A stretch of DNA of 38,187 bases from a virus: positions 1 through 38,187 of the IMG/VR virus record IMGVR_UViG_3300030110_005755. The stretch is one strand, 5' to 3'. Positions 1 to 7,507 of this stretch are shown piece after piece. A program made the translations under genes and the position numbers. How positions within the stretch are numbered: position 1 is the first letter of the stretch; every line of letters begins with the position of its first letter. Under the pieces are notes generated by a model. That model did not search any database. It worked only from the letters and a program-made list of their open reading frames with translations, and was not told the DNA's origin.

Positions 1-1
1 A

Positions 2-442
2 GACAAAGATTTTGTTAACAAAAATCCAATGTTAAACCCTGCTATAGATGTTTTAGCTCATGTTAATGACCCGGCTATCAACCCACAAAATGAAGACAAA
101 CCTGCTAAGTTAGGTGTTGGTGCTTTAGAACCGGGTGATAAAGGGTTAGGTTGGGAAATGTGTGAATGTTGCCCTTGCCCAGAAACTAACAAACCTCCTG
201 GACCTGGACCTGGTGGACCGGTTCCACAACCACAAGAGCCAGAAGTAATAATAGTTCCTGGTGATGCAGAAGATCCTCCAGATTTTCCAGATGATGAACT
301 TACTACACCAACAGTCCGTACAACTACAACTGAAAGAGTAACTACTACTACAGTTACTACTGGTACAACTCCAAGATTACCTACAACAATCTGCCCTCCA
401 GATTCTAAAGGAGGTCCTCGTTGCAATGTGTTAAAATGGTAG
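2..442 (+). CDS. C-terminal part of a Pro/Thr-rich protein, 5' end outside window
   Basis: The frame is open from the first bases of the window and runs to a TAG at 440-442, so the Met at 29 is probably internal and the gene starts upstream. The visible 146 residues contain a short Cys cluster (CECCPC), a Pro/Gly-rich segment, an acidic stretch and a Thr-rich run (about 290-390) that looks like a flexible linker. Such compositions are common in surface-exposed or appendage proteins of phages, but no domain is recognised here. Two glycosyltransferase genes follow on the same strand 12 nt later. The opposite-strand frame over the same bases is a shadow of the repetitive codons. Function unknown. 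Confidence 0.65.
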   Translation, partial: DKDFVNKNPMLNPAIDVLAHVNDPAINPQNEDKPAKLGVGALEPGDKGLGWEMCECCPCPETNKPPGPGPGGPVPQPQEPEVIIVPGDAEDPPDFPDDELTTPTVRTTTTERVTTTTVTTGTTPRLPTTICPPDSKGGPRCNVLKW

Positions 443-454
443 TAATTATTATTA

Positions 455-1285
455 ATGACTAAACTTACTGTTGGTATTTGTGTATACGATGACTTTGATG
501 GAGCTTATTTTACACTACAATCATTAAGATTGCATAATAGAGATATTATAGATAGGTTAGAATTCGTTATAATAAATAACAATCCGTCTTCGGAACAAGG
601 TAAGGCACTTCATGGTTATAAAGGGTGGATTAAGGAACCTGTTACATATATTGAATATGATAATTTTAGCTCTACTGCTTTGAGAGATAAAATATTTGGT
701 CTAGCTAATACTGAATACGTATTAGTAATGGATTGCCATGTGTTGCTAGCTAACGGAGCATTAGTAAGATTATTAGATTATTATGACAGAAAAAAAGACA
801 AGGGGAATCTTCTTCATGGTCCTCTTTTATACGACGATCTCGAAGGATACAGTACTCATTTTGATTTAAGTATTTGGGGATCACATATGTGGGGTCAATG
901 GGGGTGTGATCCTCGTGGAGATTCAGCTGACAACGTACCTTTCGAAATTGAAGCTATGGGGCTTGGATTATTTTCCTGCAGAAAGGATAGTTGGTTAGGC
1001 TTTAATCATAAATTTAGAGGCTTTGGTGGTGAAGAAGGATACATTCATGAAAAATATCGCAAAGCTGGTAAGAAAGTAATGTGTCTTCCCTTTTTAAGAT
1101 GGAATCATAGATTTGAAAGACCGGCAGGTGTACCTTATACTAACGATTTAAAAGATAGATTTCGTAACTATATGATAGGTCATGATGAAGTTGGATTAGA
1201 TACATCAAAAGTAATTGAAGAGTTTAAGGATGTTATACCTATCAGTTATATTGAAAAGGTAAAAAAAGAGCTTCATATTAAATGA
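455..1285 (+). CDS. Glycosyltransferase, GT-A fold (family 2/27-like)
   Basis: A 276-residue protein that probably transfers a sugar from a nucleotide-sugar donor. The N-terminus (LTVGICVYDDFDG) is the usual first strand and turn of a GT-A fold. VMDCH at 91-95 occupies the place of the metal-binding DxD/DxH motif. GFGGEEGY near 189-196 followed by WNH at 216-218 resembles the acceptor and metal-binding half of polypeptide GalNAc-transferase-like enzymes. Its stop overlaps the next glycosyltransferase start by 4 nt (ATGA), so the two are translationally coupled. The acceptor could be a virion protein, host surface glycan or DNA; the sequence does not decide. Family call is confident, substrate unknown. 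Confidence 0.82.
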   Translation: MTKLTVGICVYDDFDGAYFTLQSLRLHNRDIIDRLEFVIINNNPSSEQGKALHGYKGWIKEPVTYIEYDNFSSTALRDKIFGLANTEYVLVMDCHVLLANGALVRLLDYYDRKKDKGNLLHGPLLYDDLEGYSTHFDLSIWGSHMWGQWGCDPRGDSADNVPFEIEAMGLGLFSCRKDSWLGFNHKFRGFGGEEGYIHEKYRKAGKKVMCLPFLRWNHRFERPAGVPYTNDLKDRFRNYMIGHDEVGLDTSKVIEEFKDVIPISYIEKVKKELHIK

Positions 1286-2052
1286 AAAAAAATTATAAGT
1301 TTTTGCTCATTACACCGAGCTTTAAACGTCCATACATGTTAAGAAACTGTGTAATGAACTCAGTTAATCAGACATATACTAACTTTTGTCATAGCATAGT
1401 AATTAATCAAGAAGAAGATCAAGAATATAATTATGAATTTCTATTAGATGATGTAATTAAAAAAACTGAAAATGTTTATAATTATGAAGATCCTTTTATG
1501 ATACCTGAGTATGTTGTTAATTATAAAATAAATGAAGATCAACATTTAAATTACATATCTACTATTACCTATATAATAAAACAACGTCCTGAAATTTACA
1601 ATACAATTGATTATATTTTAAAGTGGGATGATGACGAAATTCATAAAGCTGATTTTTTAAAAAGCATAAATGATTTTATAAACAACAACCCTGGATATCA
1701 CATTTATTCCTCAAAGCTTAGTACGCAACTTAATAACTACCATTTCACTGCTGAAGGCTCCTTTGGTAATTTGGGAGGTGTGCCTGAAGGTATCGATATA
1801 GGTCACCCAGCAACAATGGCCTTTGATAAAATTGCAGCTGAAATGATATTATTAACACCTAATGATAAAAATTATTGGGAGTTACGTGGAGGTGGTACAT
1901 GGGAAGATACAGCTTGGTTAAATTATTGGAATAAAAATAATTTAAAGTTTAAATGTAATCATACTCCTAATCCAAATTATGTTTGGCATATACACGGAGG
2001 TCGTGGTCCTGGAGCTGGTAATGTATCAATCTCTAACTGGGTTCGCGATTAA
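1282..2052 (+). CDS. Glycosyltransferase-like protein (GT-A)
   Basis: A 256-residue protein starting inside the stop of the preceding glycosyltransferase. LITPSFKRP at about 9-17 is a typical family 2 N-terminal motif. WDDDE at 115-119 fits the DxD metal and nucleotide-sugar site. GGGTWEDTAWL near 203-213 and WHIHGG near the C-terminus match the positions of the catalytic and late metal-binding elements of GT-A enzymes. It is more divergent than its neighbour and could be a specialised sugar transferase or a non-catalytic partner. It meets the leftward gene at 2049 tail to tail with a 4 nt overlap. No terminator hairpin was seen at that junction. Confidence 0.75.
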   Translation: MKKNYKFLLITPSFKRPYMLRNCVMNSVNQTYTNFCHSIVINQEEDQEYNYEFLLDDVIKKTENVYNYEDPFMIPEYVVNYKINEDQHLNYISTITYIIKQRPEIYNTIDYILKWDDDEIHKADFLKSINDFINNNPGYHIYSSKLSTQLNNYHFTAEGSFGNLGGVPEGIDIGHPATMAFDKIAAEMILLTPNDKNYWELRGGGTWEDTAWLNYWNKNNLKFKCNHTPNPNYVWHIHGGRGPGAGNVSISNWVRD

Positions 2053-2282
2053 AGGTTGCCCATTGAAGCTTCTACTTTAAGATCATGTCTCATTGAGTGA
2101 TATCTTTCATCAATATACTTTTGAAACGCTAAAGGCTTTATCCACTTATCACTATCAACGTCTACATCTTCTTGATTACCTACTACTTCGAGAGCTTCAA
2201 TTAGACATGCCCATCGAACTAGTTCATCAAATTCCATTGTCTTAGTAGTTCCGTCTTTTAGTTTAAAGGTATAGTTTTTCAT
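2049..2282 (-). CDS. Small hypothetical protein, 77 aa
   Basis: An unrecognised 77-residue protein with charged N- and C-terminal parts (KLKDGTTKTMEF near the start) around a more hydrophobic centre. It is the last gene of a three-gene leftward cluster (3073 to 2049) and lies 12 nt downstream of the zinc-ribbon membrane protein. A TATAAT-like hexamer lies at 2294-2299 in the end of the upstream gene, 11 nt before the ATG, but without a clear -35. The gene converges with the glycosyltransferase at 1282-2052. No function can be assigned. Confidence 0.6.
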   Translation of the reverse strand: MKNYTFKLKDGTTKTMEFDELVRWACLIEALEVVGNQEDVDVDSDKWIKPLAFQKYIDERYHSMRHDLKVEASMGNL

Positions 2283-2294
2283 ATTATAATAATA

Positions 2295-2750
2295 TTATAG
2301 TTCCGTTCCTTGTGAATAGCTTGAAGTAATTTTAATATCATCGTCTACTTCTTCTTCTTTAGTAAGTTCAGCAAAAGCTTGATTAACATTTACAGGTTGA
2401 GTTAATAGAGTAGGTGAAATACTTACTTCGATTCTAAAATCATTATTACATTTTTCACAAGTATACGTATTTTCCATATTTAGAAACACATTCTCTGTAA
2501 ATGTATAATTACCACAAGGACAAGCAATAGTTACTTCACTAAGATCGAGCAATTGTTGCAATTCTCCTTCAAACTCTTGAGTTAGATTATCTACTCGACT
2601 AATCTTAAAAGAAGAATAAACAAAAGCTATAATAAATTGAATAACAATAGCGAGAGCTAAAGTTTCCCAAAATCCTATAATATTTCTTAATCCGAAAGCA
2701 AAAGCAATTGCTACTAATAGGGTAATAAGGAAAGACCTTAAGATAGTCAT
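2295..2750 (-). CDS. Small membrane protein with a zinc-ribbon-like domain
   Basis: A 151-residue protein. The first 48 or so residues contain two closely spaced hydrophobic segments (ITLLVAIAFAFGL and ETLALAIVIQFIIAFVY), consistent with a two-helix membrane anchor. After a short predicted helical linker come CPCG and CEKC, about 25 residues apart, which would form a Cys4 zinc ribbon on the soluble side. The tail is acidic. Its start overlaps the end of the 108-aa gene by 4 nt, and it is probably expressed from the late-type promoter at 3079-3086. Role unknown; a membrane-located late function is possible but not shown. Confidence 0.7.
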   Translation of the reverse strand: MTILRSFLITLLVAIAFAFGLRNIIGFWETLALAIVIQFIIAFVYSSFKISRVDNLTQEFEGELQQLLDLSEVTIACPCGNYTFTENVFLNMENTYTCEKCNNDFRIEVSISPTLLTQPVNVNQAFAELTKEEEVDDDIKITSSYSQGTEL

Positions 2751-3073
2751 ATAGCTATTTTAGCCAGATCTTCAGGAATATCAAGTATAAGTTCGTTAAT
2801 CTTATCTATCTTATTGTTTATATTATCAATTATTCCATTTGGAGTGTCATTACTAGCTTTGGCTTTAGCTAGCATATTACGTAGTTCCGCTAGGGAGACA
2901 AAAGCAGCCCCCAGTACCTCGTTAATTCTATCTAATTCATAAGGTAAAACTGGCGGGGCTTTCTCATTCTTTTCATTATCTTTATACATAGACATTTGGT
3001 CTTGTACATTCATATGATAATTGATAGGTTTATCTTCTGGCCCTACACTATAAGGAAAATCAGCTCCATCCAT
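2747..3073 (-). CDS. Hypothetical protein, 108 aa, first gene of a late leftward cluster
   Basis: An unrecognised protein with a polar N-terminal third and a C-terminal half rich in helix-forming residues (DNINNKIDKINELIL), suggesting a short coiled coil. The ATG at 3073 is preceded by CATAAATA on the same strand (3079-3086) with a 5 nt gap, the same geometry as the rightward late genes. I therefore read it as late-expressed. It overlaps the downstream membrane protein gene by 4 nt. Unlike the rightward late genes it lacks the Lys/Phe-rich N-terminal peptide. Function unknown. Confidence 0.65.
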   Translation of the reverse strand: MDGADFPYSVGPEDKPINYHMNVQDQMSMYKDNEKNEKAPPVLPYELDRINEVLGAAFVSLAELRNMLAKAKASNDTPNGIIDNINNKIDKINELILDIPEDLAKIAI

Positions 3074-3078
3074 GTAAT

Positions 3079-3086
3079 TATTTATG
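3079..3086 (-). promoter_or_regulatory. T4-type late promoter box, leftward (CATAAATA)
   Basis: Reading leftward the box is CATAAATA, 5 nt before the ATG at 3073. T4 late promoters are recognised by gp55-RNA polymerase at TATAAATA centred near -10, so the start point would fall on or next to the ATG. It lies 6 nt from an oppositely oriented late box at 3093-3100. Confidence 0.65.
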
Positions 3087-3092
3087 CTAGAG

Positions 3093-3100
3093 ACTAAATA
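3093..3100 (+). promoter_or_regulatory. T4-type late promoter box (ACTAAATA)
   Basis: ACTAAATA ends 5 nt before the ATG at 3106. The same variant is found before the gene at 37464. It is paired back to back with the leftward late box at 3079-3086. Confidence 0.65.
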
Positions 3101-3105
3101 ATTTT

Positions 3106-3552
3106 ATGACTAAGTTTGAAAGACGTTTTTTTAATAGCCTTAGAACCGTAAACGAAGCTGCAGTAGAAGAAAGAGAAGCTTTTGAAGCAGAATTAGATGA
3201 TAATACTGAAGCAGGAGATTTTGATGTAAATGTAGATGTAGATGAAACGGTTGTTGATGATGATCCTAACGTAAAAGCTGCAATGGCAGTAAATGAACGT
3301 AATGAAGCTATGAAAGAAGAGCTTAGAGGGTGGATTAAGGCTATGGAAGGATTTTTGGATTACTTAAACGGAGAAGAGGCTAATTCAATTCAACAGCAGC
3401 TAGCTAATGCAGAGCCAGATACTATATTTGATAGAATGAAAGCTTCTGAACAACGTAAACTAGCTAGAGTAGCTACTGAGTTAGCAGGTGTTACAGAGTC
3501 ATTCAAAGGTTACTTAGCCCAAACAGGAAATTCTCAGTTTAAATACGTTTGA
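3106..3552 (+). CDS. Helical late protein with capsid-targeting-like N-terminus
   Basis: A 148-residue protein, predicted mostly helical. It starts MTKFERRFFNSLRTVNE, an amphipathic segment with three Phe, ending in V-N-E at 15-17 before Ala. That resembles a T4 internal-protein targeting peptide with a gp21-type (hydrophobic-x-Glu) cleavage site. Residues about 20-55 are strongly acidic; the rest alternates charged and Ala/Leu residues like a helical bundle. It is the only gene of its transcript: a late promoter lies directly upstream and a terminator lies 34 nt beyond its stop, inside the convergent primase gene. Its last 19 nt overlap the primase 3' end. Internal head protein is an inference from the N-terminus. 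Confidence 0.7.
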   Translation: MTKFERRFFNSLRTVNEAAVEEREAFEAELDDNTEAGDFDVNVDVDETVVDDDPNVKAAMAVNERNEAMKEELRGWIKAMEGFLDYLNGEEANSIQQQLANAEPDTIFDRMKASEQRKLARVATELAGVTESFKGYLAQTGNSQFKYV

Positions 3553-4595
3553 TTTCGATACTTTTTAATTTCAGATAACTTTACAATACCTTCGATTCCG
3601 TCGAAGGTATTTTTTTGTATAAAACTCCATTTAATTTCATCTATCTTGCAAGCAATTGCGATATCATTAAAGTCTTTAAATCTTTTACCAAATTTCTCTG
3701 GCCATATAAACACCCTCTCTCCTTGTTTGAGTAAGACTTCAGACTTTACCAATGATGCTTGATCGATCCATTGTGAATCAAGTATCCACGTTTTATCATA
3801 ATACTTAAGGGTTGTATTTAATTGCTCTTCCTGTCGCTTAGTAAAGGATTTTCCACGTTCTGTAATACCTGCTACGGCAATAGAGTTTTTCGTAAAGAAC
3901 GCATTAATAGGTCCTTCAAAAATATAAACACTATCATGATTACTACTTACGCGATCAATATTAAAGAGAGTTTTTTCAGCGTTAACTTTTCCTAAATATT
4001 TTGGTTTAACTTTGCTATCTTTGTTAAGAACTGTTCTAGTTTGATAAAACTCAATTACATCATGCTCATTAAAAAAAGGTATAACAAGTCTATTCTTATG
4101 AACCATATCTGTTAACGATACATACAAAGCATCAGGCTTATTTACAGCTGTATCAAGACGTCTCTCTTTAATTAAATGTCGAACAGCTGTAACAACATTG
4201 CTGTTATTATAAAAGTCAAGCTGAAGCTTATCAGACAAATTAATACTATCCTTAGGTAAGGTAGTGACTTCAAAGTTCGGTTTAGTATCCTCATCTCTAG
4301 CAATAATATCTTTAGCATCCGGAACATGATCTTTTAATTCTCTTATTACTTCTTCATCAGTATCACCTGATACTTCTTTTATCCATCTAAAAGGTTTTCC
4401 TGACCAACCACAGTTATGACAAAATATATTATCATTTTTAGGAATGTAATAACATCTTCTCTTTTTACCTAATGACTGACCTTCTCTGCATATCGGACAA
4501 CTACATTGATATACATTATTAAATTTGTTATACTTCGGATAAAAGCCAAGTTCAAAAAACTTAAGTATAACAAAGTCTTCAGGAAGCGATATCAT
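3534..4595 (-). CDS. 61: DNA primase (T4 gp61-like)
   Basis: A 353-residue primase that would make RNA primers for lagging-strand synthesis with the gp41-like helicase. The N-terminus has a DnaG-type zinc finger: Cys residues at 31, 33, 36 and 48, then CHNC at 59-62. VYIFEGPINAFF in the middle is the Toprim glutamate motif (E-G-P-x-N-A) seen in gp61 and DnaG. Length is close to T4 gp61. It overlaps the downstream end of the 5' nuclease gene by 17 nt and the convergent late gene by 19 nt; a rightward terminator lies within its C-terminal codons. Identification rests on the zinc finger, Toprim motif and replication context. Confidence 0.88.
   Translation of the reverse strand: MISLPEDFVILKFFELGFYPKYNKFNNVYQCSCPICREGQSLGKKRRCYYIPKNDNIFCHNCGWSGKPFRWIKEVSGDTDEEVIRELKDHVPDAKDIIARDEDTKPNFEVTTLPKDSINLSDKLQLDFYNNSNVVTAVRHLIKERRLDTAVNKPDALYVSLTDMVHKNRLVIPFFNEHDVIEFYQTRTVLNKDSKVKPKYLGKVNAEKTLFNIDRVSSNHDSVYIFEGPINAFFTKNSIAVAGITERGKSFTKRQEEQLNTTLKYYDKTWILDSQWIDQASLVKSEVLLKQGERVFIWPEKFGKRFKDFNDIAIACKIDEIKWSFIQKNTFDGIEGIVKLSEIKKYRNQTYLN
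3586..3616 (+). terminator. Rho-independent terminator inside the primase gene's 3' end
   Basis: A perfect 10-bp stem (ATACCTTCGA, loop TTCCG, TCGAAGGTAT) is followed by a run of T's. It is positioned to end rightward transcription of the 3106-3552 gene. The same bases encode part of the primase C-terminal region on the other strand. Confidence 0.85.
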
Positions 4596-5463
4596 TTAAT
4601 TTATTATAAAGACTTTTCATAAAAAACAAATTATGCCAGTCTTCTTTTTTATCTAAAATACGTTTAAATGAATAATCTTCACAAAACTTCAAAAACGTTT
4701 TATAACAAGGATTTACTTTTACTGCTAATTGTTCTTTATAATAATTAGATTCATCAGGCAGAGATTCATACTTATCTAAACAAAATATTTCTGAATTACG
4801 TTTAAATATTTCTTGTTGATCATTATCAAGAATATATCCCGGGTCATTCAAATATTTTTTTACTGCTGCTTTACCAAATCGAGGTATACCAGGTACATTG
4901 TCTGACTTATCACCAGTTAAACATTTTGCTGTATACCATTCTTCTACATCTTTATAACCCGTTTCTAGCTCAAAACTATTATAATCAAAATATTTTTTTC
5001 TAATAGGATCATAAAGAGTGCACTCTTCACTTACTAACTGTAAAAAGTCCCTATCTACTGATATAATAACTTTTACCCCTTTCTTTTCTCTGCATATATA
5101 TGCAACAATATCATCAGCCTCCAACTGTGAGGGGAATATTGAATTTATACCCATAGATAAAAGTATAGCTTTTATCACTTCATTATTCTGATGCGGTGAA
5201 GGGTCTTTAGATCTATTACCTTTATAATCTTTAAAGACCTCTTTACGTATATTAGGTTTATAGTCTTTCTTTTCATCCCATACAAATATAGTATTATCAG
5301 GAACAAATTGCTTCACGTAGGAGCTCACCGCATTAAGCGTAAAGTATATATGATAGTTACTGACTTGACTATCCGAATGTGTCTTCGTCTTTTTCGACTG
5401 CGTCTTCGCTGTATGAAATGTTCGGTGTATTAAATTGTTGCCGTCGATTATCAGAGTTTTCAT
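4579..5463 (-). CDS. rnh: 5'-3' exonuclease / flap nuclease (T4 RNase H-like)
   Basis: A 294-residue FEN/5' nuclease expected to remove RNA primers and flaps during lagging-strand maturation. It has the N-terminal metal site LIIDGNNLIHR, the arch region with DYKGNR, LEADDIVAY and SVDRDFLQL acidic clusters, then LTGDKSDNVPGIP, the helix-3-turn-helix DNA-binding signature. I chose the ATG at 5463 because it places IIDGNN near the N-terminus as in the family; the frame extends to a TTG at 5484 with seven extra residues. The first 95 nt overlap the 109-aa gene in another frame, so both N- and C-terminal sequences are constrained. The primase gene follows with a 17 nt overlap. Confidence 0.9.
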   Translation of the reverse strand: MKTLIIDGNNLIHRTFHTAKTQSKKTKTHSDSQVSNYHIYFTLNAVSSYVKQFVPDNTIFVWDEKKDYKPNIRKEVFKDYKGNRSKDPSPHQNNEVIKAILLSMGINSIFPSQLEADDIVAYICREKKGVKVIISVDRDFLQLVSEECTLYDPIRKKYFDYNSFELETGYKDVEEWYTAKCLTGDKSDNVPGIPRFGKAAVKKYLNDPGYILDNDQQEIFKRNSEIFCLDKYESLPDESNYYKEQLAVKVNPCYKTFLKFCEDYSFKRILDKKEDWHNLFFMKSLYNKLNDIAS

Positions 5464-5698
5464 TTGCTTTATATTGAGCTTCAACTACCGAATATATTTT
5501 TTTAGGTAGCTTCTCTACAAATTTAATTATATCACTGTTCCTTCCGTTTTCAAATGACTCTTTTGGAACTTTTACATTTTCCATAACTGGTAGGGATAAA
5601 CACCCAACAAAATCTTTTGAAGGCTCAATAACTGCAAACATTTGACCAGCATAATCACCAGTCTGCACAGCATATAATTCTCTTTTACAATAACTCAT
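5369..5698 (-). CDS. Hypothetical protein, 109 aa
   Basis: An unrecognised protein beginning MSYCKRELYAVQTGDYAG, with alternating hydrophobic and polar residues in the first 60 positions that suggest a beta-rich fold, and a polar acidic tail (EDAVEKDEDTFG). Its start overlaps the end of the 104-aa gene by 14 nt and its last 95 nt overlap the start of the 5' nuclease in a different frame. The dense packing with replication genes suggests it is translated, but no role can be inferred. Confidence 0.65.
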   Translation of the reverse strand: MSYCKRELYAVQTGDYAGQMFAVIEPSKDFVGCLSLPVMENVKVPKESFENGRNSDIIKFVEKLPKKIYSVVEAQYKANENSDNRRQQFNTPNISYSEDAVEKDEDTFG

Positions 5699-5999
5699 CA
5701 GGAGGGTTTATTCCTTTTATTGACTGGGCTTCATTAGCAAAATATTTTAATAAGAATGAATTTAATGCTTCAACTTGCTGTGGAGTTTTAGCTGCTTTGA
5801 AATCTATATGTCTACCATTAAAATCGAACCCTAAAAGTATATAACTATCAAGATATTCACTAATGATAGTAGATAATCGATATGCGAGGTCTTTTCTATT
5901 CTTAAAGGATTTTCTTTCTTTAATATTTTCCCTTAAAGCTTTTTCGACCATTTCACGTAATTCGTCATCACTGTCGAACTGATCTTGATCTTCTTCCAT
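5685..5999 (-). CDS. Hypothetical acidic protein, 104 aa
   Basis: An unrecognised helical protein with an acidic N-terminus (MEEDQDQFDSDDE) and a C-terminus ending PPDELL. Small acidic proteins ending in a short acidic-hydrophobic tail include T4 gp33, which contacts the sliding clamp; the clamp gene is two genes upstream. That parallel is weak and I do not assign gp33. GATAAATA lies 5 nt before the ATG, but those bases also encode the last codons of the 112-aa gene. It overlaps the 109-aa gene by 14 nt. Confidence 0.65.
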   Translation of the reverse strand: MEEDQDQFDSDDELREMVEKALRENIKERKSFKNRKDLAYRLSTIISEYLDSYILLGFDFNGRHIDFKAAKTPQQVEALNSFLLKYFANEAQSIKGINPPDELL

Positions 6000-6003
6000 A
6001 CTA

Positions 6004-6342
6004 TTATTTATCTAAAAAATCACTTTCGTGTTTTTGCCGGACCCCGTTATTTAGTAGTTTTGATACAACTACTTCAATTGAATCAGTTTTAAGACTAAAA
6101 TTAGAGTTAAAATTTTGATTACCGTCGTATAGAGAAAATAGATATTCACCCCTGAATGGTGTATTTTCAAAACATGTTACAAATACAGATGCACCACCTG
6201 GATCTACTAGTACTGTCCATTTACGTGGATCTGCTTCACTGTATTTATCAAATATTCGCAAGGTAACAAAATCATTATCCTTTAGTCTTTTAATAAAGTA
6301 CCCTGCAGTTTTTAGCTTGTTCTTTTTTTGATTCACTATCAT
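6004..6342 (-). CDS. Hypothetical protein, 112 aa, downstream of the clamp gene
   Basis: A compact protein (KLKTAGYFIKRLKDNDF, then WTVLVDPGGASVFVTCF) whose pattern looks like a mixed alpha/beta domain. I associate similar sequences with small conserved proteins of marine T4-like phages but cannot name a function. It starts inside the stop of the clamp gene (4 nt overlap), indicating coupled translation, and ends 4 nt before the 104-aa gene. It is not RegA-like. Confidence 0.7.
   Translation of the reverse strand: MIVNQKKNKLKTAGYFIKRLKDNDFVTLRIFDKYSEADPRKWTVLVDPGGASVFVTCFENTPFRGEYLFSLYDGNQNFNSNFSLKTDSIEVVVSKLLNNGVRQKHESDFLDK
6005..6012 (-). promoter_or_regulatory. Possible late promoter box (GATAAATA), doubtful
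   Basis: Leftward GATAAATA lies exactly 5 nt before the ATG at 5999, matching the geometry of the better late boxes. However, these bases also encode Asp-Lys-stop of the preceding gene, so the match may be coincidence. Confidence 0.3.
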
Positions 6343-7061
6343 TGAGTTAATGCTGAAATTATATACTTTAATTTAATACCATTACTCTCAATATCAAATA
6401 CAACTACGCCAAACTCAGTATTTACTTTAACATCAAACTTATCATTAATACTTGAAAGTAATCTTAAGTTATCTAAGTTTAGAGGCACAGCTTCTAAATC
6501 AAACTTAACTTCTCCAATAGATAGAGTAAAGTTATCGGTATTATGTCTAGATCGATCAGTAAGTTCTGCCATTAAATTACCGTCTTCAGTATAAAAATAA
6601 ATTTTATTAGTTTCATGCGCAAATCCACAACCTTTAAAGATACGTTGCAGAGTAGTTTTATCTAAATCAAATTCAACATCATATTTAAACTTACTAATTT
6701 TATCTAAGTTAATATTAGGTCTAGTAATAAAGCCTTCTTCATAGAGATGATACTTAAACTTTACGTCTTTACCTTTATACTCTAAATTATTACTATTGAT
6801 AATCAATTCGATTTCATCTTTTTCAATAGTATCTAAGACGTGCTTAAGTTTTTTAACATCAGGTATATTAAGAACAGTTTCTATATCGCAATCAATATCA
6901 AAGTTAGTATGTAATATTAACGTACTATCTAAGCTTGAAACTAAAGCAGATATCTGCTTATCTTTAATATCTAAAATAACGCCTTGATCATTTATCTTTG
7001 AAATAGCGTCTAAAAACTTTAGAAATTCACCTTTGTTTGTTAATTTTAACTTTCTTTCCAT
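6339..7061 (-). CDS. 45: Sliding clamp (T4 gp45-like)
   Basis: A 240-residue protein with clamp-like alternating beta strands and helices (SSLDSTLILHTNFDID, IKLKYIISALTQ at the C-terminus), close in length to T4 gp45 (228). The clamp encircles DNA, holds gp43 on the template and, in T4, also activates late transcription through gp55 and gp33. The gene lies between the SSB region and primase/nuclease genes. Its start overlaps the end of the 159-aa gene by 35 nt and its stop overlaps the 112-aa gene by 4 nt. Clamp-loader genes 44 and 62 were not found here. Confidence 0.8.
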   Translation of the reverse strand: MERKLKLTNKGEFLKFLDAISKINDQGVILDIKDKQISALVSSLDSTLILHTNFDIDCDIETVLNIPDVKKLKHVLDTIEKDEIELIINSNNLEYKGKDVKFKYHLYEEGFITRPNINLDKISKFKYDVEFDLDKTTLQRIFKGCGFAHETNKIYFYTEDGNLMAELTDRSRHNTDNFTLSIGEVKFDLEAVPLNLDNLRLLSSINDKFDVKVNTEFGVVVFDIESNGIKLKYIISALTQ

Positions 7062-7506
7062 TATCTAATTTTAAACTAATTTCTTTTAGAATCAAATTTT
7101 GCTTTTCCAAAAGATCAACCATCTTATCGATCTTTGAAGGTTCGGTAAAATCAAAATCTAATTGATTGTCATTAGATTGTGGTAGTGGTTCTTGTGGTAC
7201 TGGTGCTTGTTGTACCTCTCTTAACTCTTGTGCAGCTTGTTCCGGAGTTACCGGGGCTACCGGTTGGGGTGCAGCCTCTGGTTGAGGAGGAGCTTCTTGC
7301 TGTGGAGGAGCTCCTTGCTGAGGCATTTGTACAGTAGGTATTTTTGCTACTGATTCAAATGTATGTCTTAGTTGATCAGATTTAGGTTGTAAATTACCTG
7401 ATTGACCTACAATCATTTGATCTTGCTTATTCATCTGACCATATGTCTGGCCAACAAACTGCATTAAGGCTGCTTTAGCCTCTGGTGTCATTGGTGGTTC
7501 TTGCAT
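7027..7506 (-). CDS. Pro/Gln-rich linker protein next to SSB, 159 aa
   Basis: An unrecognised protein with a short helical N-terminus, a central low-complexity segment rich in Pro, Gln and Ala, and a C-terminal part with DNQLDFDFTEP followed by a predicted coiled coil (KMVDLLEKQNLILKEISLKL). It begins 1 nt after the SSB stop and overlaps the clamp start by 35 nt, so it is expressed with both. An unstructured linker joining an acidic-hydrophobic peptide and a coiled coil would suit a replisome adaptor, but that is speculation. Confidence 0.65.
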   Translation of the reverse strand: MQEPPMTPEAKAALMQFVGQTYGQMNKQDQMIVGQSGNLQPKSDQLRHTFESVAKIPTVQMPQQGAPPQQEAPPQPEAAPQPVAPVTPEQAAQELREVQQAPVPQEPLPQSNDNQLDFDFTEPSKIDKMVDLLEKQNLILKEISLKLDNGKKVKINKQR

Positions 7507-7507
7507 C

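Noticed and set aside
58-426. Leftward frame opposite the Pro/Thr-rich gene
   Set aside because: Composition is explained as the complement of Thr and Pro codons.
5685-5999. Assignment of the 104-aa protein as gp33
   Set aside because: Only size, acidity and a short C-terminal tail are similar; not enough for a name.
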